Part shown: in pieces, positions 26,702-35,179 of the stretch | Layout: each line of letters begins with the position of its first letter | Numbering within the stretch: the stretch's first letter is position 1 | Assembly: GCF_029269835.1 (NCBI RefSeq) | Contig: NZ_JARJBB010000005.1 | Span: 1 to 64,000 of the forward strand | Source: Streptomyces tropicalis | GTDB lineage: Bacteria; Actinomycetota; Actinomycetes; Streptomycetales; Streptomycetaceae | Reading direction: 5' to 3' | Length of the DNA: 64,000 nt | Position numbers and translations under genes: made by a program | The notes under the pieces: generated by a model | What the model was told of the DNA's origin: nothing | Databases searched by the model: none | Seen by the model: the letters and a program-made list of their open reading frames with translations, nothing else

Positions 26702-27382
26702 TCACGGGTTTCCGACCGCCGGGGACGGTGCCCGCACGGCCGGCTGCGGACGGGCGGGGCCGGACTCCGGAGGGGCGGCGGCCCAGGCCCGGGCGAGCAG
26801 GAACTGCGCCGCCGCGTAGGTCGCCGTCACCAGCACCCGGCGGCCGGTGAACTCCACTCCGGCCACGCCGAGTCCGACGAGCAGGTCGGAGGCGACGAAG
26901 ACGGCCCCGCCCCAGGCCGCCGCCGTCCCGAGGACCGGCGCGGTGACCGCCATGGTCACCAGGGCGAGGCTGTAGGGGGCGACCGCCCACGCCAGGGAAC
27001 CCAGCCCGGGCGCCAGTGCCGCGTTCGCCGCGGCCCACACCGCCAGGGCGCCGGCGTACAGCCAGGGCCGCCGCCGCAGGTGGGCGAGGGCCCCCTCGCG
27101 GGCGAACGCGGCGACGTAGGCCAGTTGGAAGCCCAGGAAGCAGGCGGTTCCGGCGAGGAACGCGGCGGTTCCCGGCAGCAGCAGCGCCACGTCGCCCGCC
27201 GTCGCCAGCGCCAGCCCGGCGAGGACCACCGGCCGGGCCCCGCCGCCGGCACGCATCATGTGCAGCGCCAGCAGGGGCACGAGGAGCGGCTTGCTGACGT
27301 CCTCCAGGAGCGGCAGGTGCAGGGCGACGGCGGTCAGGTCCGCCAGGACGGCGAGCGCGAAGGCCAGGAGCACGGGCGGCAC
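26702..27382 (-). CDS. lysoplasmalogenase (YhhN/TMEM86 family)
   Basis: 226 residues with about eight transmembrane helices and the YhhN layout: an N-terminal VSKPLLVPLLAL, then ALATAGDVALLLPG with the conserved GD, and FVASDLLVGLG with the conserved SD. Family members hydrolyse the vinyl-ether bond of lysoplasmalogens or related lipids. The GTG start is one base after the stop of the sterol-desaturase gene, so the two are co-transcribed; both probably act on membrane lipids. The C-terminal 25 residues are a Pro/Ala-rich tail. Confidence 0.8.
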   Translation of the reverse strand: MPPVLLAFALAVLADLTAVALHLPLLEDVSKPLLVPLLALHMMRAGGGARPVVLAGLALATAGDVALLLPGTAAFLAGTACFLGFQLAYVAAFAREGALAHLRRRPWLYAGALAVWAAANAALAPGLGSLAWAVAPYSLALVTMAVTAPVLGTAAAWGGAVFVASDLLVGLGVAGVEFTGRRVLVTATYAAAQFLLARAWAAAPPESGPARPQPAVRAPSPAVGNP

Positions 27383-27383
27383 G

Positions 27384-28217
27384 TCAGGCGCCGGCCTTCG
27401 GCGCCCACCCGGGCGGGCCGAACAGGTATCCGGCCTTGTCCCGCCAGCGCGCCGTCCGGCGCATGTCCCGCCACGCCGCCGCGAACTCGTGGAAGGCGAC
27501 CCGCATCGGGTTGTAGGTGTCGATGTTCTTCGTCAGCCCGTACACCACCGGCTCGCCCTCCGGTACGAAGCTGCGGAACAGCCGGTCCCACACGATGAGG
27601 ATGCCGCCGTAATTGCGGTCCAGGTAGGTCGAGTTGGACGCGTGGTGCACCCGGTGGTGCGAGGGCGTGTTGAAGACGTACTCGACCGGCCGCCACAGCT
27701 TGCCGACGCGCTCGGTGTGCAGGAAGAACTGGTAGATCAGGCTGACCGACTGCTGCAGCAGGATCATCCAGGGCGGGACGCCGAGCAGCGCCAGCGGCAG
27801 CCAGAAGGGCAGCGAGGTCATCGGCGTCCAGCTCTGCCGCAGCGCCGTCGACAGGTTGAAGCGCACGCTGGAGTGGTGCACGACATGGCTGGCCCACAGC
27901 ACCCGCACCCGGTGGTGGGCCCGGTGGAAGGCGTAGTAGGCGAGGTCGTCGGCGAGGAACAGCACCAGCCAGGTCGCGCCCGAGGCGGGCGACAGGTGCC
28001 AGGGGGCGAGGGTGTAGGCGGCCGCGTAGGCGACCACGGCGACCGCCTTCCACGGCAGGCCGATGACCTGGCTGCCCGCTCCCATGGACATGCTGGTGAC
28101 GGTGTCGCGCAGTTCGTAGCCGCGTTCCTCGTCGTCGGGGAGGAAGCGGTAGGACAGCGCCTCCACCACGACCAGCAGGACGAAGAACGGTATGGCGTAA
28201 AAGACGGCGGGGATCAT
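27384..28217 (-). CDS. sterol desaturase / fatty acid hydroxylase family membrane enzyme
   Basis: 277 residues, multi-spanning. The di-iron histidine clusters are present: FHRAHH, VHHSS, and TPSHHRVHHASN near the C-terminal third. The family hydroxylates or desaturates lipid chains with O2 and a di-iron centre. The ATG at 28217 is one base after the GntR stop; a 315-residue reading starting inside the regulator gene is a shadow. It is the middle gene of the GntR-desaturase-YhhN operon, and the substrate is unknown. Confidence 0.87.
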   Translation of the reverse strand: MIPAVFYAIPFFVLLVVVEALSYRFLPDDEERGYELRDTVTSMSMGAGSQVIGLPWKAVAVVAYAAAYTLAPWHLSPASGATWLVLFLADDLAYYAFHRAHHRVRVLWASHVVHHSSVRFNLSTALRQSWTPMTSLPFWLPLALLGVPPWMILLQQSVSLIYQFFLHTERVGKLWRPVEYVFNTPSHHRVHHASNSTYLDRNYGGILIVWDRLFRSFVPEGEPVVYGLTKNIDTYNPMRVAFHEFAAAWRDMRRTARWRDKAGYLFGPPGWAPKAGA

Positions 28218-28218
28218 C

Positions 28219-28938
28219 TCAGCCCGCCCTCCTCTCGGGGACGGCGGGAACGCTGCGGGCGAGCAGGTGCCGGGCCAGCCGCTCGGCCGCCCGTTCGTCC
28301 CGCGCTGCGATGAGTTCCGCGAGCCGCACATGGGCGGCCACGTCGAGCAGTTCCTCGGTGCGTCGGTCGGGCGGGACCTCGCCGACCGCCAGGGTGCCGC
28401 CCACCAGGCTGTTGAAGGCCAGCAGGTAGGCGAGGTTGCCAGAGCCCTCGACGATCAGTCGCCACCAGGCGATGTCCGCCGCGTCGAGCGCGGTGAGGTC
28501 GGGGCCGGTGTCCGCGTAGCGCGTGGTCGCCGCGACGAGGGCCGCGGCGTGTTCGCCGGAGCAGCGGGCGGCGCACAGCCGGGCGGCGTCCGCACCGATG
28601 CACGCCCGCATCTCCAGGGCGTCCCGCTGCAGCGCCTGCGAGGCCGGCGGCAGGCCCGCGTCCGCGCCGGGCAGGTGCATGGCCAGGTCCAGGCCGGCGG
28701 TGTGCCGCCAGTCGAGCACCAGGGTGCGCCCGCCGTGGCTCACCTCCACCAGGCGGGCCTGCTGGAGGCGTTTGATGGCCTCCCGTACGGCGTGCCGGTT
28801 CACCCCGAACTCGGCGGCGAGGTCCCGCTCCGCCGCCAGGGCCGTGCCGGCCGCCGCCTCACCGCGCAGAATGCGGTCCCGGACCAGGGCGTAGACCTGG
28901 TCCGAGACGGCCTCGCGCCGAATGCGCCCCTCCGTCAT
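28219..28938 (-). CDS. GntR family regulator, FadR/FCD subfamily
   Basis: 239 residues. The winged helix at the N-terminus reads SDQVYALVRDRILRGE, AERDLAAEFGVNRHAVREAI and LQQARLVEV; a C-terminal all-helical FCD effector domain follows. FCD regulators often bind organic or fatty acids. It heads the operon with the lipid-type enzymes, and an imperfect palindrome lies 30 bp upstream of its start, consistent with autoregulation. Confidence 0.9.
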   Translation of the reverse strand: MTEGRIRREAVSDQVYALVRDRILRGEAAAGTALAAERDLAAEFGVNRHAVREAIKRLQQARLVEVSHGGRTLVLDWRHTAGLDLAMHLPGADAGLPPASQALQRDALEMRACIGADAARLCAARCSGEHAAALVAATTRYADTGPDLTALDAADIAWWRLIVEGSGNLAYLLAFNSLVGGTLAVGEVPPDRRTEELLDVAAHVRLAELIAARDERAAERLARHLLARSVPAVPERRAG

Positions 28939-28967
28939 GGCGCACAGCGTGGCCGGGCGGCGCCGGA

Positions 28968-28988
28968 CTGGTCAACTGGTTGGACCAG
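28968..28988. promoter_or_regulatory. candidate GntR operator
   Basis: A 21-bp imperfect palindrome with 6-bp perfect outer arms (CTGGTC at 28968-28973 and GACCAG at 28983-28988). The TGGTC/GACCA half-sites resemble those of FadR-type regulators. It is placed just upstream of the gntR gene. Confidence 0.55.
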
Positions 28989-29014
28989 ATGCGTTGCGAA
29001 GATTTTCGCGCGGT

Positions 29015-29054
29015 CCGGCACCCGGCGGACGCCGTCGGGTCCGCCGGGTGCCGG
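29015..29054 (-). terminator. strong hairpin terminator of the fasciclin gene
   Basis: A perfect 16-bp inverted repeat (29015-29030 with 29039-29054) with an eight-base loop, 22 bases past the stop of the minus-strand gene at 29077. Confidence 0.75.
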
Positions 29055-29076
29055 GCCGGGCCGTGGGACCGCGGGG

Positions 29077-29694
29077 CTACTTCGGCGGTGTCAGGACCTG
29101 GTCGACGAGGAAGACGGTGGCGTTGGCCGCCTTGAGATCGCCGCAGGTGATGTTCGCGGTCTTATCGACCTTGAACATGTCCCCGGAGCCCGAGGTGGTC
29201 AGCATGGAGCCCTCGCGGGTCTTGAAGCTGCCGCTGGGCAGCTCGCTGCGGGTGATCTCCTGGTCGACCACGTGGTAGGTGAGGATCTTCTTCAGCTCGC
29301 CCGGGTTGTTCATGAGCGACTGGAGCTGGGACTTGGAGAGCTTCTTGAACGCCTCGTCGGTGGGCGCGAAGACGCTGATCTTCTTGGCGTCGTTGAGCGT
29401 CTTGTCCAGCCCGGCCTTCTTGAGCGCGGCGGCGAGCTGGGAGAGCTTCGGGTTGGCGGCGACGGCGTTCGCCACCTTCTCCCGCGCCATGGCCACGGCG
29501 CTTCCGTCGCCCTTGTTCGGCAGGGACGAGCAGCCCGGCCCGAAGGGGGTGACGGAGGAACTGGGGCTCGGGGAGCCGGGGCTCGGAGAGTCGGTCCGCG
29601 CGCTGTCGGCGAACGCATGGGGGGCCAGTCCGGCGCAGGCCAGCGGGATCGCGGCGGCGACGGCCACCGTCGTGCGGGTGCGGGTGGACTTCAT
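29077..29694 (-). CDS. secreted fasciclin-domain protein
   Basis: 205 residues from an ATG with GGAGAG upstream. A signal peptide (Lys/Arg-rich start, hydrophobic Ala core, cleavage after AFA near residue 27) is followed by a Ser/Pro-rich linker and one fasciclin (FAS1) domain. That domain has the H1 region ISVFAPTDEAFKKL, the YHVV element (LTYHVVDQEI) and an H2-like C-terminal ATVFLVDQVLTPP. FAS1 domains mediate cell-surface adhesion. There is no LPXTG or lipobox, so it is probably released or loosely held in the wall. The roughly 400 bases from 29695 to 30098 hold its upstream region and no other gene that I can see. Confidence 0.88.
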   Translation of the reverse strand: MKSTRTRTTVAVAAAIPLACAGLAPHAFADSARTDSPSPGSPSPSSSVTPFGPGCSSLPNKGDGSAVAMAREKVANAVAANPKLSQLAAALKKAGLDKTLNDAKKISVFAPTDEAFKKLSKSQLQSLMNNPGELKKILTYHVVDQEITRSELPSGSFKTREGSMLTTSGSGDMFKVDKTANITCGDLKAANATVFLVDQVLTPPK

Positions 29695-30098
29695 GGTGCT
29701 CTCCATCCGGGCAGGGGGCGCCCGCGGCAGCACAGGGCATGTCGGGGACGCCGGCGATGTGGAGGTGACCGCGCCGCACCGTGCGGAGGCGCCGAACACG
29801 GCGGTGGCTCGCGCCGGTTGGCGGATAGGGCCCCGTCCGTCCCGGCGGGGGCGCCTGTCGGGGAAGCAGTCACCGTCGGAGTGCTGAGGATCCGGACGCG
29901 TCCCGGGGACGTGTCCGCCCACACCAGGCTCACCGATTCCCGGGTGCCCCGCATCTCAGCCCGGGCGGCGCCCCCGGACCCGGGGCCGGACATCCCGCGG
30001 AACCGCAGCTCAGGGGCCACCCGCACGCCCCATGTCTCACCGCGCTCTTACCGGCACGGCGGCCCTCGCACGGCGCGTCTGCGCCGGGGGACGCACAG

Positions 30099-30356
30099 TC
30101 ATCGGCGCCAGGGGTTCCGGGAGGTCCGCTGCTCGCCGGCGCGGGTGGCGCCGAAGTGGGTCTCGTGGTCCCAGATGTGCGTGCAGGAGGGGCACTGCAG
30201 GTGCAGCAGGCTGCCGGTGTTGGAGAGCAGGTAGCGCCAGTGCTCGGTGCAGGTCCGGTTCTGCTCGCACGCGCCGCATCCGCGGTGGTCGTTGCAGTTC
30301 GGGCAGGCGATCCAGGCGCGGCGGCCCTTGTCGGCGTGTGGATCAAGCGGCAGCAT
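30099..30356 (-). CDS. small zinc-ribbon protein
   Basis: 85 residues from an ATG five bases after GGAGG; the GTG two codons earlier would have no room for the site. Cysteine pairs CPNC and CPSC, with an intervening GCGAC and CT, suggest two zinc-binding knuckles, and a WRYLLSNTGSLLHLQC stretch joins them. I do not recognise the family. It overlaps the upstream gene by 14 bases, so they are coupled and probably functionally linked. Confidence 0.6.
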   Translation of the reverse strand: MLPLDPHADKGRRAWIACPNCNDHRGCGACEQNRTCTEHWRYLLSNTGSLLHLQCPSCTHIWDHETHFGATRAGEQRTSRNPWRR

Positions 30357-30675
30357 CGTCACCTCCCCGCCTCGGGAGCACCCCGGCCGCGACCAGTTCG
30401 TCGTACACGCGCTGCTGCTCCGGACCGAGGCCGGAGTACAGCAGGTCGTACGCCTCCTCCTCGCCGCGCAGCGCCGCCACGGGGTCCCAGGTGTCGCCGA
30501 GCGCGGCCATGACGTGCGTGCGCCGCAGCATCTCGTGCCCGCTCAGGTCGACGGAGAACTCGACGAGGCCGTCGGGTCCCTCCCCCGGGGCCCCGCCGGC
30601 CGGAGAGCCGGCCGGCGCGGCGGACTCATCAGGCTTGTCCGGTTCGTCAGGAATGATGGGTTCATGGGGGGACAT
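30343..30675 (-). CDS. conserved actinobacterial hypothetical protein
   Basis: 110 residues: an acidic, Pro-rich N-terminus (about 40 residues), then VEFSVDLSGHEMLRRTHVMAAL, WDPVAALRGEEEAYDLLYSGL and EQQRVYDELVAAGVLP. This compact helical block is one I have seen as a conserved hypothetical in Streptomyces. No catalytic motif is visible. The ATG has TACGTT seven bases upstream and no ribosome-binding site, suggesting a leaderless mRNA. Bases 30676-31009 upstream hold no other gene. Confidence 0.6.
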   Translation of the reverse strand: MSPHEPIIPDEPDKPDESAAPAGSPAGGAPGEGPDGLVEFSVDLSGHEMLRRTHVMAALGDTWDPVAALRGEEEAYDLLYSGLGPEQQRVYDELVAAGVLPRRGGDDAAA

Positions 30676-30688
30676 GCGACCGAACGTA
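30676..30688 (-). promoter_or_regulatory. leaderless -10 box
   Basis: TACGTT (rc of 30683-30688), then seven bases, then the ATG at 30675; no Shine-Dalgarno. Confidence 0.35.
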
Positions 30689-31009
30689 GGCAGGCCGGCC
30701 GGCCCCGGGCAAGGGGTGGTGGGGGAAGTCACAGCAGGCCGGACGGGCATCGGGGCCGATGCGGCGGCCGTCAGTGCCGGATGCTCACAGCGAGTGCGCG
30801 GACGGTGATGCACCGGAGTCGATCCCGCCCGACGCCGGACCCGCTCGAAGCCGGCCCCGCTCGGGGCGTCCCGCGCCTCGACGGGAGTCCGACGCGACCG
30901 GGGCCGGGTTCCGCGGCGGAGTGCGGCTCGCGCCCCGCGGGCCGGGCGTGTGCCCGCGCGGGTCGCGGGCGGGCCGCCACGGGCGACTCCCGCCCCCGGC
31001 GGCAGCGGA

Positions 31010-31455
31010 TCAGGGGGCTCCCGATGCCCGGCCGGCGTCCGGATCCGCGCCGCCGGACGGTTCGCGGGCGTAGCTCGCCGGCCCGCGCAGGATGATCTCC
31101 AGGCCGATGTCGAACCTCTCGTCGGAGGAGCCCGACGCCACCACCCCCGACAGGGCCCGCAGATGGGGGAAGTCCGCCGCGGGCAGCGACGCGAACCAGC
31201 TCCTCGTCTCGTCGGCCATCCCGTCCCGGTCGGGCCGGGCCGGGGAGGAGCGGTCGGCGTCGCGCCGGGCGGCCCGGTCCTGCCACAGCCCTCCTCCAGG
31301 ACGAACCCGTCGATGTAGGTGGAGAGCAGGTCGACGGCCCCCGCCACGATCCGGTCGGGCAGTCCGGAGGTCCGCAGGATCGCGAGCAACGCCTCGACGT
31401 ACGGCAGCCGGTGCTGTGGGTCGTCGACGGCATGCTCGTCCTGACCTTCCTGCTC
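31010..31455 (-). pseudogene. TetR-family regulator, C-terminal fragment with frameshift
   Basis: In one frame VDDPQHRLPYVEALLAILR and IVAGAVDLLSTYIDGFVLEEG match TetR C-terminal ligand domains (about 31450-31300). After a frameshift near 31295 the rest continues as LWQDRAARRDAD, TRSWFASLPAADFPHLRAL and FDIGLEIILRGPASYA to the stop at 31010. No helix-turn-helix is found upstream. The DNA at 31411-31494 on the plus strand also reads like a transporter tail, so the 5' part was probably removed by rearrangement. Confidence 0.65.
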
Positions 31456-31713
31456 CCCCGCCGCGCCCGCCCCGGGGAGGGCGCGGGGCACTGAGCCGAG
31501 AGTGCCCCGCGGCGGCCGGGCGGCCCGAGGGGCTGCCCGGCCGCCGCGCCTCTGGCGCCGCTCTCCAAGAGCACCGCACCCTCCCGCGCTCGTCGGCCGT
31601 ACGCGCCCGTCGCGGGCTCCCGACCCGGCCGACGGCTCCCGCGCGGGTGAGTCCGCTCACGCCACCGACGACACCTACTAAGCAGAGTCGTAGACGTAGG
31701 GGCCTTACCGACA

Positions 31714-31763
31714 CGCGGGAATCCCGCGCCCGCACCGCCTCCCACTACGACCCTGAGTCGTAT
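31714..31763. promoter_or_regulatory. two inverted repeats upstream of the redox pair
   Basis: A perfect 7-bp palindrome CGCGGGA-A-TCCCGCG (31714-31728) and a perfect 6-bp inverted repeat TACGAC-5 nt-GTCGTA (31747-31763). A further GTCGTA copy lies at 31687-31692. They are 170-220 bp before the gene at 31936 and look like regulator-binding sites. The 430 bases between the TetR remnant and 31936 hold no gene. Confidence 0.45.
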
Positions 31764-31935
31764 CGGAATGGTTGGCACCGGGCCGGGTCACGGGCTAACG
31801 ATGGGCCCTGTCGTGCAGTGGCGTCGGCGCCACACCCTTCGGCGGTGCCCCTCACCGACGCGGGCATGCGGAAGGCCGATCCGGCCTCCGCCCTGGCCCG
31901 GGGGCGTGACCCGAGCCCACGAGAGAAGGTGCCCC

Positions 31936-32772
31936 ATGTCCAGCGTCGCCCTGCTCGTCCCTCCCGTGGTCGGCGCCGTGCCGGCCGGAGCAGCGGGCCG
32001 GACGATGGTCTTCCTGGACCACTTCGCCGGCGTCTTCACCCTGCTCTCGCTGACTGCCGTGGTGACGTGCGGGCTCGCCGCCACCGACCGGCTGCTGCTG
32101 ACCCCCCGGCTGCGGGTGGCCGTGCAGGCGGTGCACCGGGCCACCGCCGTCGCGGCGCTCGGCTTCCTTGCCGTCCACATCGCGGTCAAGGTCGTCGAGC
32201 GGCACGCCGCTCCGCAGACCTCGGTGGTGCCCTTCACCCGCAATGTCGCCGTCGCGGTGAGCCTGGGCACCGTCGCCGCCGACCTGCTCGTCCTGATCAC
32301 GGCCACCGGCATGCTCCGCGGCCGGTTCGCCGGCACCCGCCGCCCCTGGCTGTGGCGGGTGCTGCACTCGACGGCCTACGCGTGCTGGCCGATCTCCCTC
32401 GTGCACGGACTGACGGCGGGCCGCGCGGCACACCCGTGGGTGCTCTGGGGCTACGGCCTGTGCGCGGCCCTGGTGGCGCTCGCCCTGTTGGTCCGTGCCC
32501 TGTCCCACCTGGGCCGTCACCGGGGCCGCAGCCGGCGCCGGCGCGGTGTCAAGGCGTACCGGCCCGCCGCCGTGCGCCCCGCGCGCCTGGCCGCCCTGTC
32601 CACGCGGCCCGCCCAGCCCGGCACCGGCGCCCGCACGATCCCCCGGACCGCGGGACAGGCCGCCGCGGCCCACCGGTCCGCGCAGGCTGCCGGCGTGACC
32701 GGACAGCCGAGGCACGCAGCGGGACCGGGACCCCTGCCGCTCCGCCCGGCCCGGCCGGGGAGCAGCCGGTGA
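31936..32772 (+). CDS. multi-spanning membrane protein, cytochrome b561/ferric-reductase-like
   Basis: 278 residues with about five transmembrane helices in residues 25-195 and a basic, Ala/Pro-rich C-terminal tail of about 80 residues. Histidines within helices (VQAVHRATAVAALGFLAVHIAVKVV; LHSTAYACWPISLVHGL) are placed as in haem-binding cytochrome b561 or ferric-reductase-like domains. It overlaps the NuoF-like gene by four bases (GTGA). A membrane electron-transfer subunit fed by that partner is the likely role. Haem binding is inferred from the histidines only. Confidence 0.7.
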   Translation: MSSVALLVPPVVGAVPAGAAGRTMVFLDHFAGVFTLLSLTAVVTCGLAATDRLLLTPRLRVAVQAVHRATAVAALGFLAVHIAVKVVERHAAPQTSVVPFTRNVAVAVSLGTVAADLLVLITATGMLRGRFAGTRRPWLWRVLHSTAYACWPISLVHGLTAGRAAHPWVLWGYGLCAALVALALLVRALSHLGRHRGRSRRRRGVKAYRPAAVRPARLAALSTRPAQPGTGARTIPRTAGQAAAAHRSAQAAGVTGQPRHAAGPGPLPLRPARPGSSR

Positions 32773-34250
32773 ACGACATCCCGCTGAATCTGCCCGAGGT
32801 GGGGTGGCTGGACGAGCCCCGGCTGACCGCCGGCCTGGACCGCCACCAGCGCCTGGACCTCGCCGCCCACGGCCGGGTCCACCCGCCGCTCCTCCCCCGC
32901 GACAGGGACGACCTGCTCGCCCTGGCCGAGGCCGTCGGCCTGTCCGGCCGTGGCGGCGCCGGCTTCCCGTTCGCCCGCAAGGCCCGGGCCGCGCTCGCCG
33001 CCGCCGAGCGCGCCGGTGCGCCCCCGGTCGTCGTCGTGAACGGCGCGGAGGGCGAACCGTCCAGTGCCAAGGACAAGATGCTGCTGGCCCGCGTGCCGCA
33101 CCTCGTCCTGGACGGCGCCTGCCTGGCCGCGGCCGCGTTCGGCGCCGAGGAGATCGTGATCGGCGTCGCCGCGGGCAGCCCCGGCGAGATATCGGTCCCG
33201 GCCGCCCTCGCGGAACGTGAGCTTCCATGCCGGGCGCGGACCGTATGCCTGCCCGAACGCTTCGTCTCCGGCGAGTCCGGGGCCCTGATCCGTGGCGTCA
33301 ACGGCCTGCCGGTCGTACCGGCGCCGCTGAAGACCCGTGCGGCGGACGGCGGAGCGGCCGGGGTGCGTCGCCGTCCGACCCTGCTCTCCAACGCCGAGAC
33401 CTGGGCCCAGCTCGCCCTCGCGGCCCGGCTCGGACCCGATGCCTACGCCGCCGCCGGCACCGCCGCCGAGCCCGGCACCATCCTGCTCACCGTCAACCGG
33501 CCGGGCGCCGATCCGCTGGTCGTCGAGGTTCCGGCCGGTACCCGGCTGGGTGCGGTACTGGACGCCTGCGGCCTCCACCCGGGCGCCGGCGTGCTGGTGG
33601 GCGGCTACCACGGCGCCTGGCTCCACCCGTCGGACGCCGTCGAGGCACCGCTCTCCCGCGCCGGCCTCTCCGACCTCGGCGGGGCCCTCGGCGCGGGCGC
33701 GATCGTCGCGCTCCCCACCGACACCTGCCCACTCGGCGAGACCGCCCGGGTCGCAGCGTGGCTGGCGGCCGAGTCCGCGGGCCAGTGCGGACCGTGCAAG
33801 GGCGGCCTGCCCGCCGCCGCCGAGGCCATCTCCATGCTGGCCGCGGGTGCAGCCGAGCCCGCGGTGCTCGAGGACGCCCGGCGCGCCCTCGGAGCGGCCC
33901 AGGCAGGCGGCGCCTGCTCGCACCCGGACGGCACGGCCCGCTTCCTGCTCACCGCACTGGACGTCTTCTCCAGGGACCTCGACGCCCACCTGTCCGGCTC
34001 CGGCTGCGGTCTCCCCCTGCGCGGCGTGCTGCCCCTGCCTCATACGAGGGGCGCCCGGCTGGAGGTGAACTGGTCCCGGTGCACCGGCCACGGTCTGTGC
34101 GCCGTGCTGGCCCCCGACCTCATCCGCCTCGGCCCGCACGGCCACCCCACCTCCACCACCGTCCCGGTCGCCCCGTGGCAGGAACACGACGCCCGCCGCG
34201 CGGTCAGCCAGTGCCCGGCCCTGGCGGTACGCCTCCGACGTCACGCGTGA
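32769..34250 (+). CDS. NuoF-like NADH dehydrogenase flavoprotein with ferredoxin tail
   Basis: 493 residues starting at the GTG of a GTGA overlap. The N-terminal half is the Complex-I 51 kDa fold: the FMN/NADH loop SGRGGAGFPFARK and VVVNGAEGEPSSAKDK. An SLBB-type segment (LLTVNRPGADPLVVEVPAG) follows, then the Fe-S motif SAGQCGPCKGG with a later Cys (GGACSHPDG). The C-terminal 60 residues carry CTGHGLCAVLAPDL and SQCPALAV, a single-cluster ferredoxin domain. It probably oxidises NAD(P)H and passes electrons to the coupled membrane protein. Conserved Fe-S cysteines are present, so it should be active. Confidence 0.85.
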   Translation: MNDIPLNLPEVGWLDEPRLTAGLDRHQRLDLAAHGRVHPPLLPRDRDDLLALAEAVGLSGRGGAGFPFARKARAALAAAERAGAPPVVVVNGAEGEPSSAKDKMLLARVPHLVLDGACLAAAAFGAEEIVIGVAAGSPGEISVPAALAERELPCRARTVCLPERFVSGESGALIRGVNGLPVVPAPLKTRAADGGAAGVRRRPTLLSNAETWAQLALAARLGPDAYAAAGTAAEPGTILLTVNRPGADPLVVEVPAGTRLGAVLDACGLHPGAGVLVGGYHGAWLHPSDAVEAPLSRAGLSDLGGALGAGAIVALPTDTCPLGETARVAAWLAAESAGQCGPCKGGLPAAAEAISMLAAGAAEPAVLEDARRALGAAQAGGACSHPDGTARFLLTALDVFSRDLDAHLSGSGCGLPLRGVLPLPHTRGARLEVNWSRCTGHGLCAVLAPDLIRLGPHGHPTSTTVPVAPWQEHDARRAVSQCPALAVRLRRHA

Positions 34251-35026
34251 CCCTCCGGTCCTCCGGGCCGGTGGCCGACGGCGGTACCTCGACGACGAAG
34301 AACAGGAAGGCGGGCCTGGTCGAAAAGTCGTGGACGCCGTCGGGGAACAGCTCACGGGCGGCCGGGTCGGGCTGCGGTCCACTGATGACGGCCACGCGGA
34401 AACCGGCGGTGGTGAAGGCATCGGTCATCGCCTGCAACGGCCTGCGCCAGAACCTCATCGGGACGGACCGCCCGTTGAACGTCCAGTCGAAGGTGTAACT
34501 GGTGGTCGCTCAGCGGTCGGGCCGCGGATCCTGGAACGTGCAGGCCACGAAAGGGTGGTCCACCGACGCGATCAGTCGGCCACCGGGCCTGAGCACGCGC
34601 CGCAGCTCGGCCGGCGTCGGCCCCCGTCCTCCAGGCAGTGCAGCACCAGCGACGCGACCACGTCGTCGAACGCACCGTCCTCGAACGGCAGTCGGTCGCT
34701 CAGGTCGCCCCTGTGCAGGGCCACGTCGTCGCCGAGCCGCCGTTCGGCCGGCGCCGGCATCCCGGCGCCGGTGTCGATGCCGGGGACGACCGCACCGCGG
34801 TCGCGCGGTGCAGCGGACAGGGGGCCCGAGCCGCAACCGGCGTCCAGGATCCGACGGCCGGCCACGTCCCCGGCGAGGGCCACCCTCGCGGGCCGCTCGT
34901 AGTACGCGTTCACGAGGCTGTTCTCGTTCTCCGCCGCGTACGCCTCGGCGAACTGCCGTGGTCGTTCACTCGGTGCCGATCCGCAGACCGGGCGAGGCTC
35001 TCGGGCACGTCGGTCACGCGATCCAT
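34204..35026 (-). pseudogene. SAM-dependent methyltransferase decayed by two frameshifts and a stop
   Basis: From the ATG at 35026 the frame reads MDRVTDVPESLARSADRHRV. After a frameshift near 34962 it continues QFAEAYAAENENSLVNAYYE and the SAM motif ILDAGCGSGPLS to LVLHCLEDGG. A second shift near 34630 leads to AELRRVLRPGGRLIASVDHPF, an in-frame TGA at about 34510, then FDWTFNGRSVPMRFWRRPL to VVEVPP. All class I methyltransferase blocks are present in order across three frames. The C-terminal end overlaps the end of the convergent NuoF-like gene. Confidence 0.8.
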
Positions 35027-35179
35027 CGTCGCAGCCCGGTAGCCGCGTGATCCGCCGGACAGTCCCCAGGACCTGCCTGCCCACCGGGGTCGGGCGTCTG
35101 CCGGGGTGCCCCCGGACGCCGCCGACCGTGGCCGTCGTGCGCAGGGCGGACCTCGCCGGAAACACGCGGAGGCCGCTGA

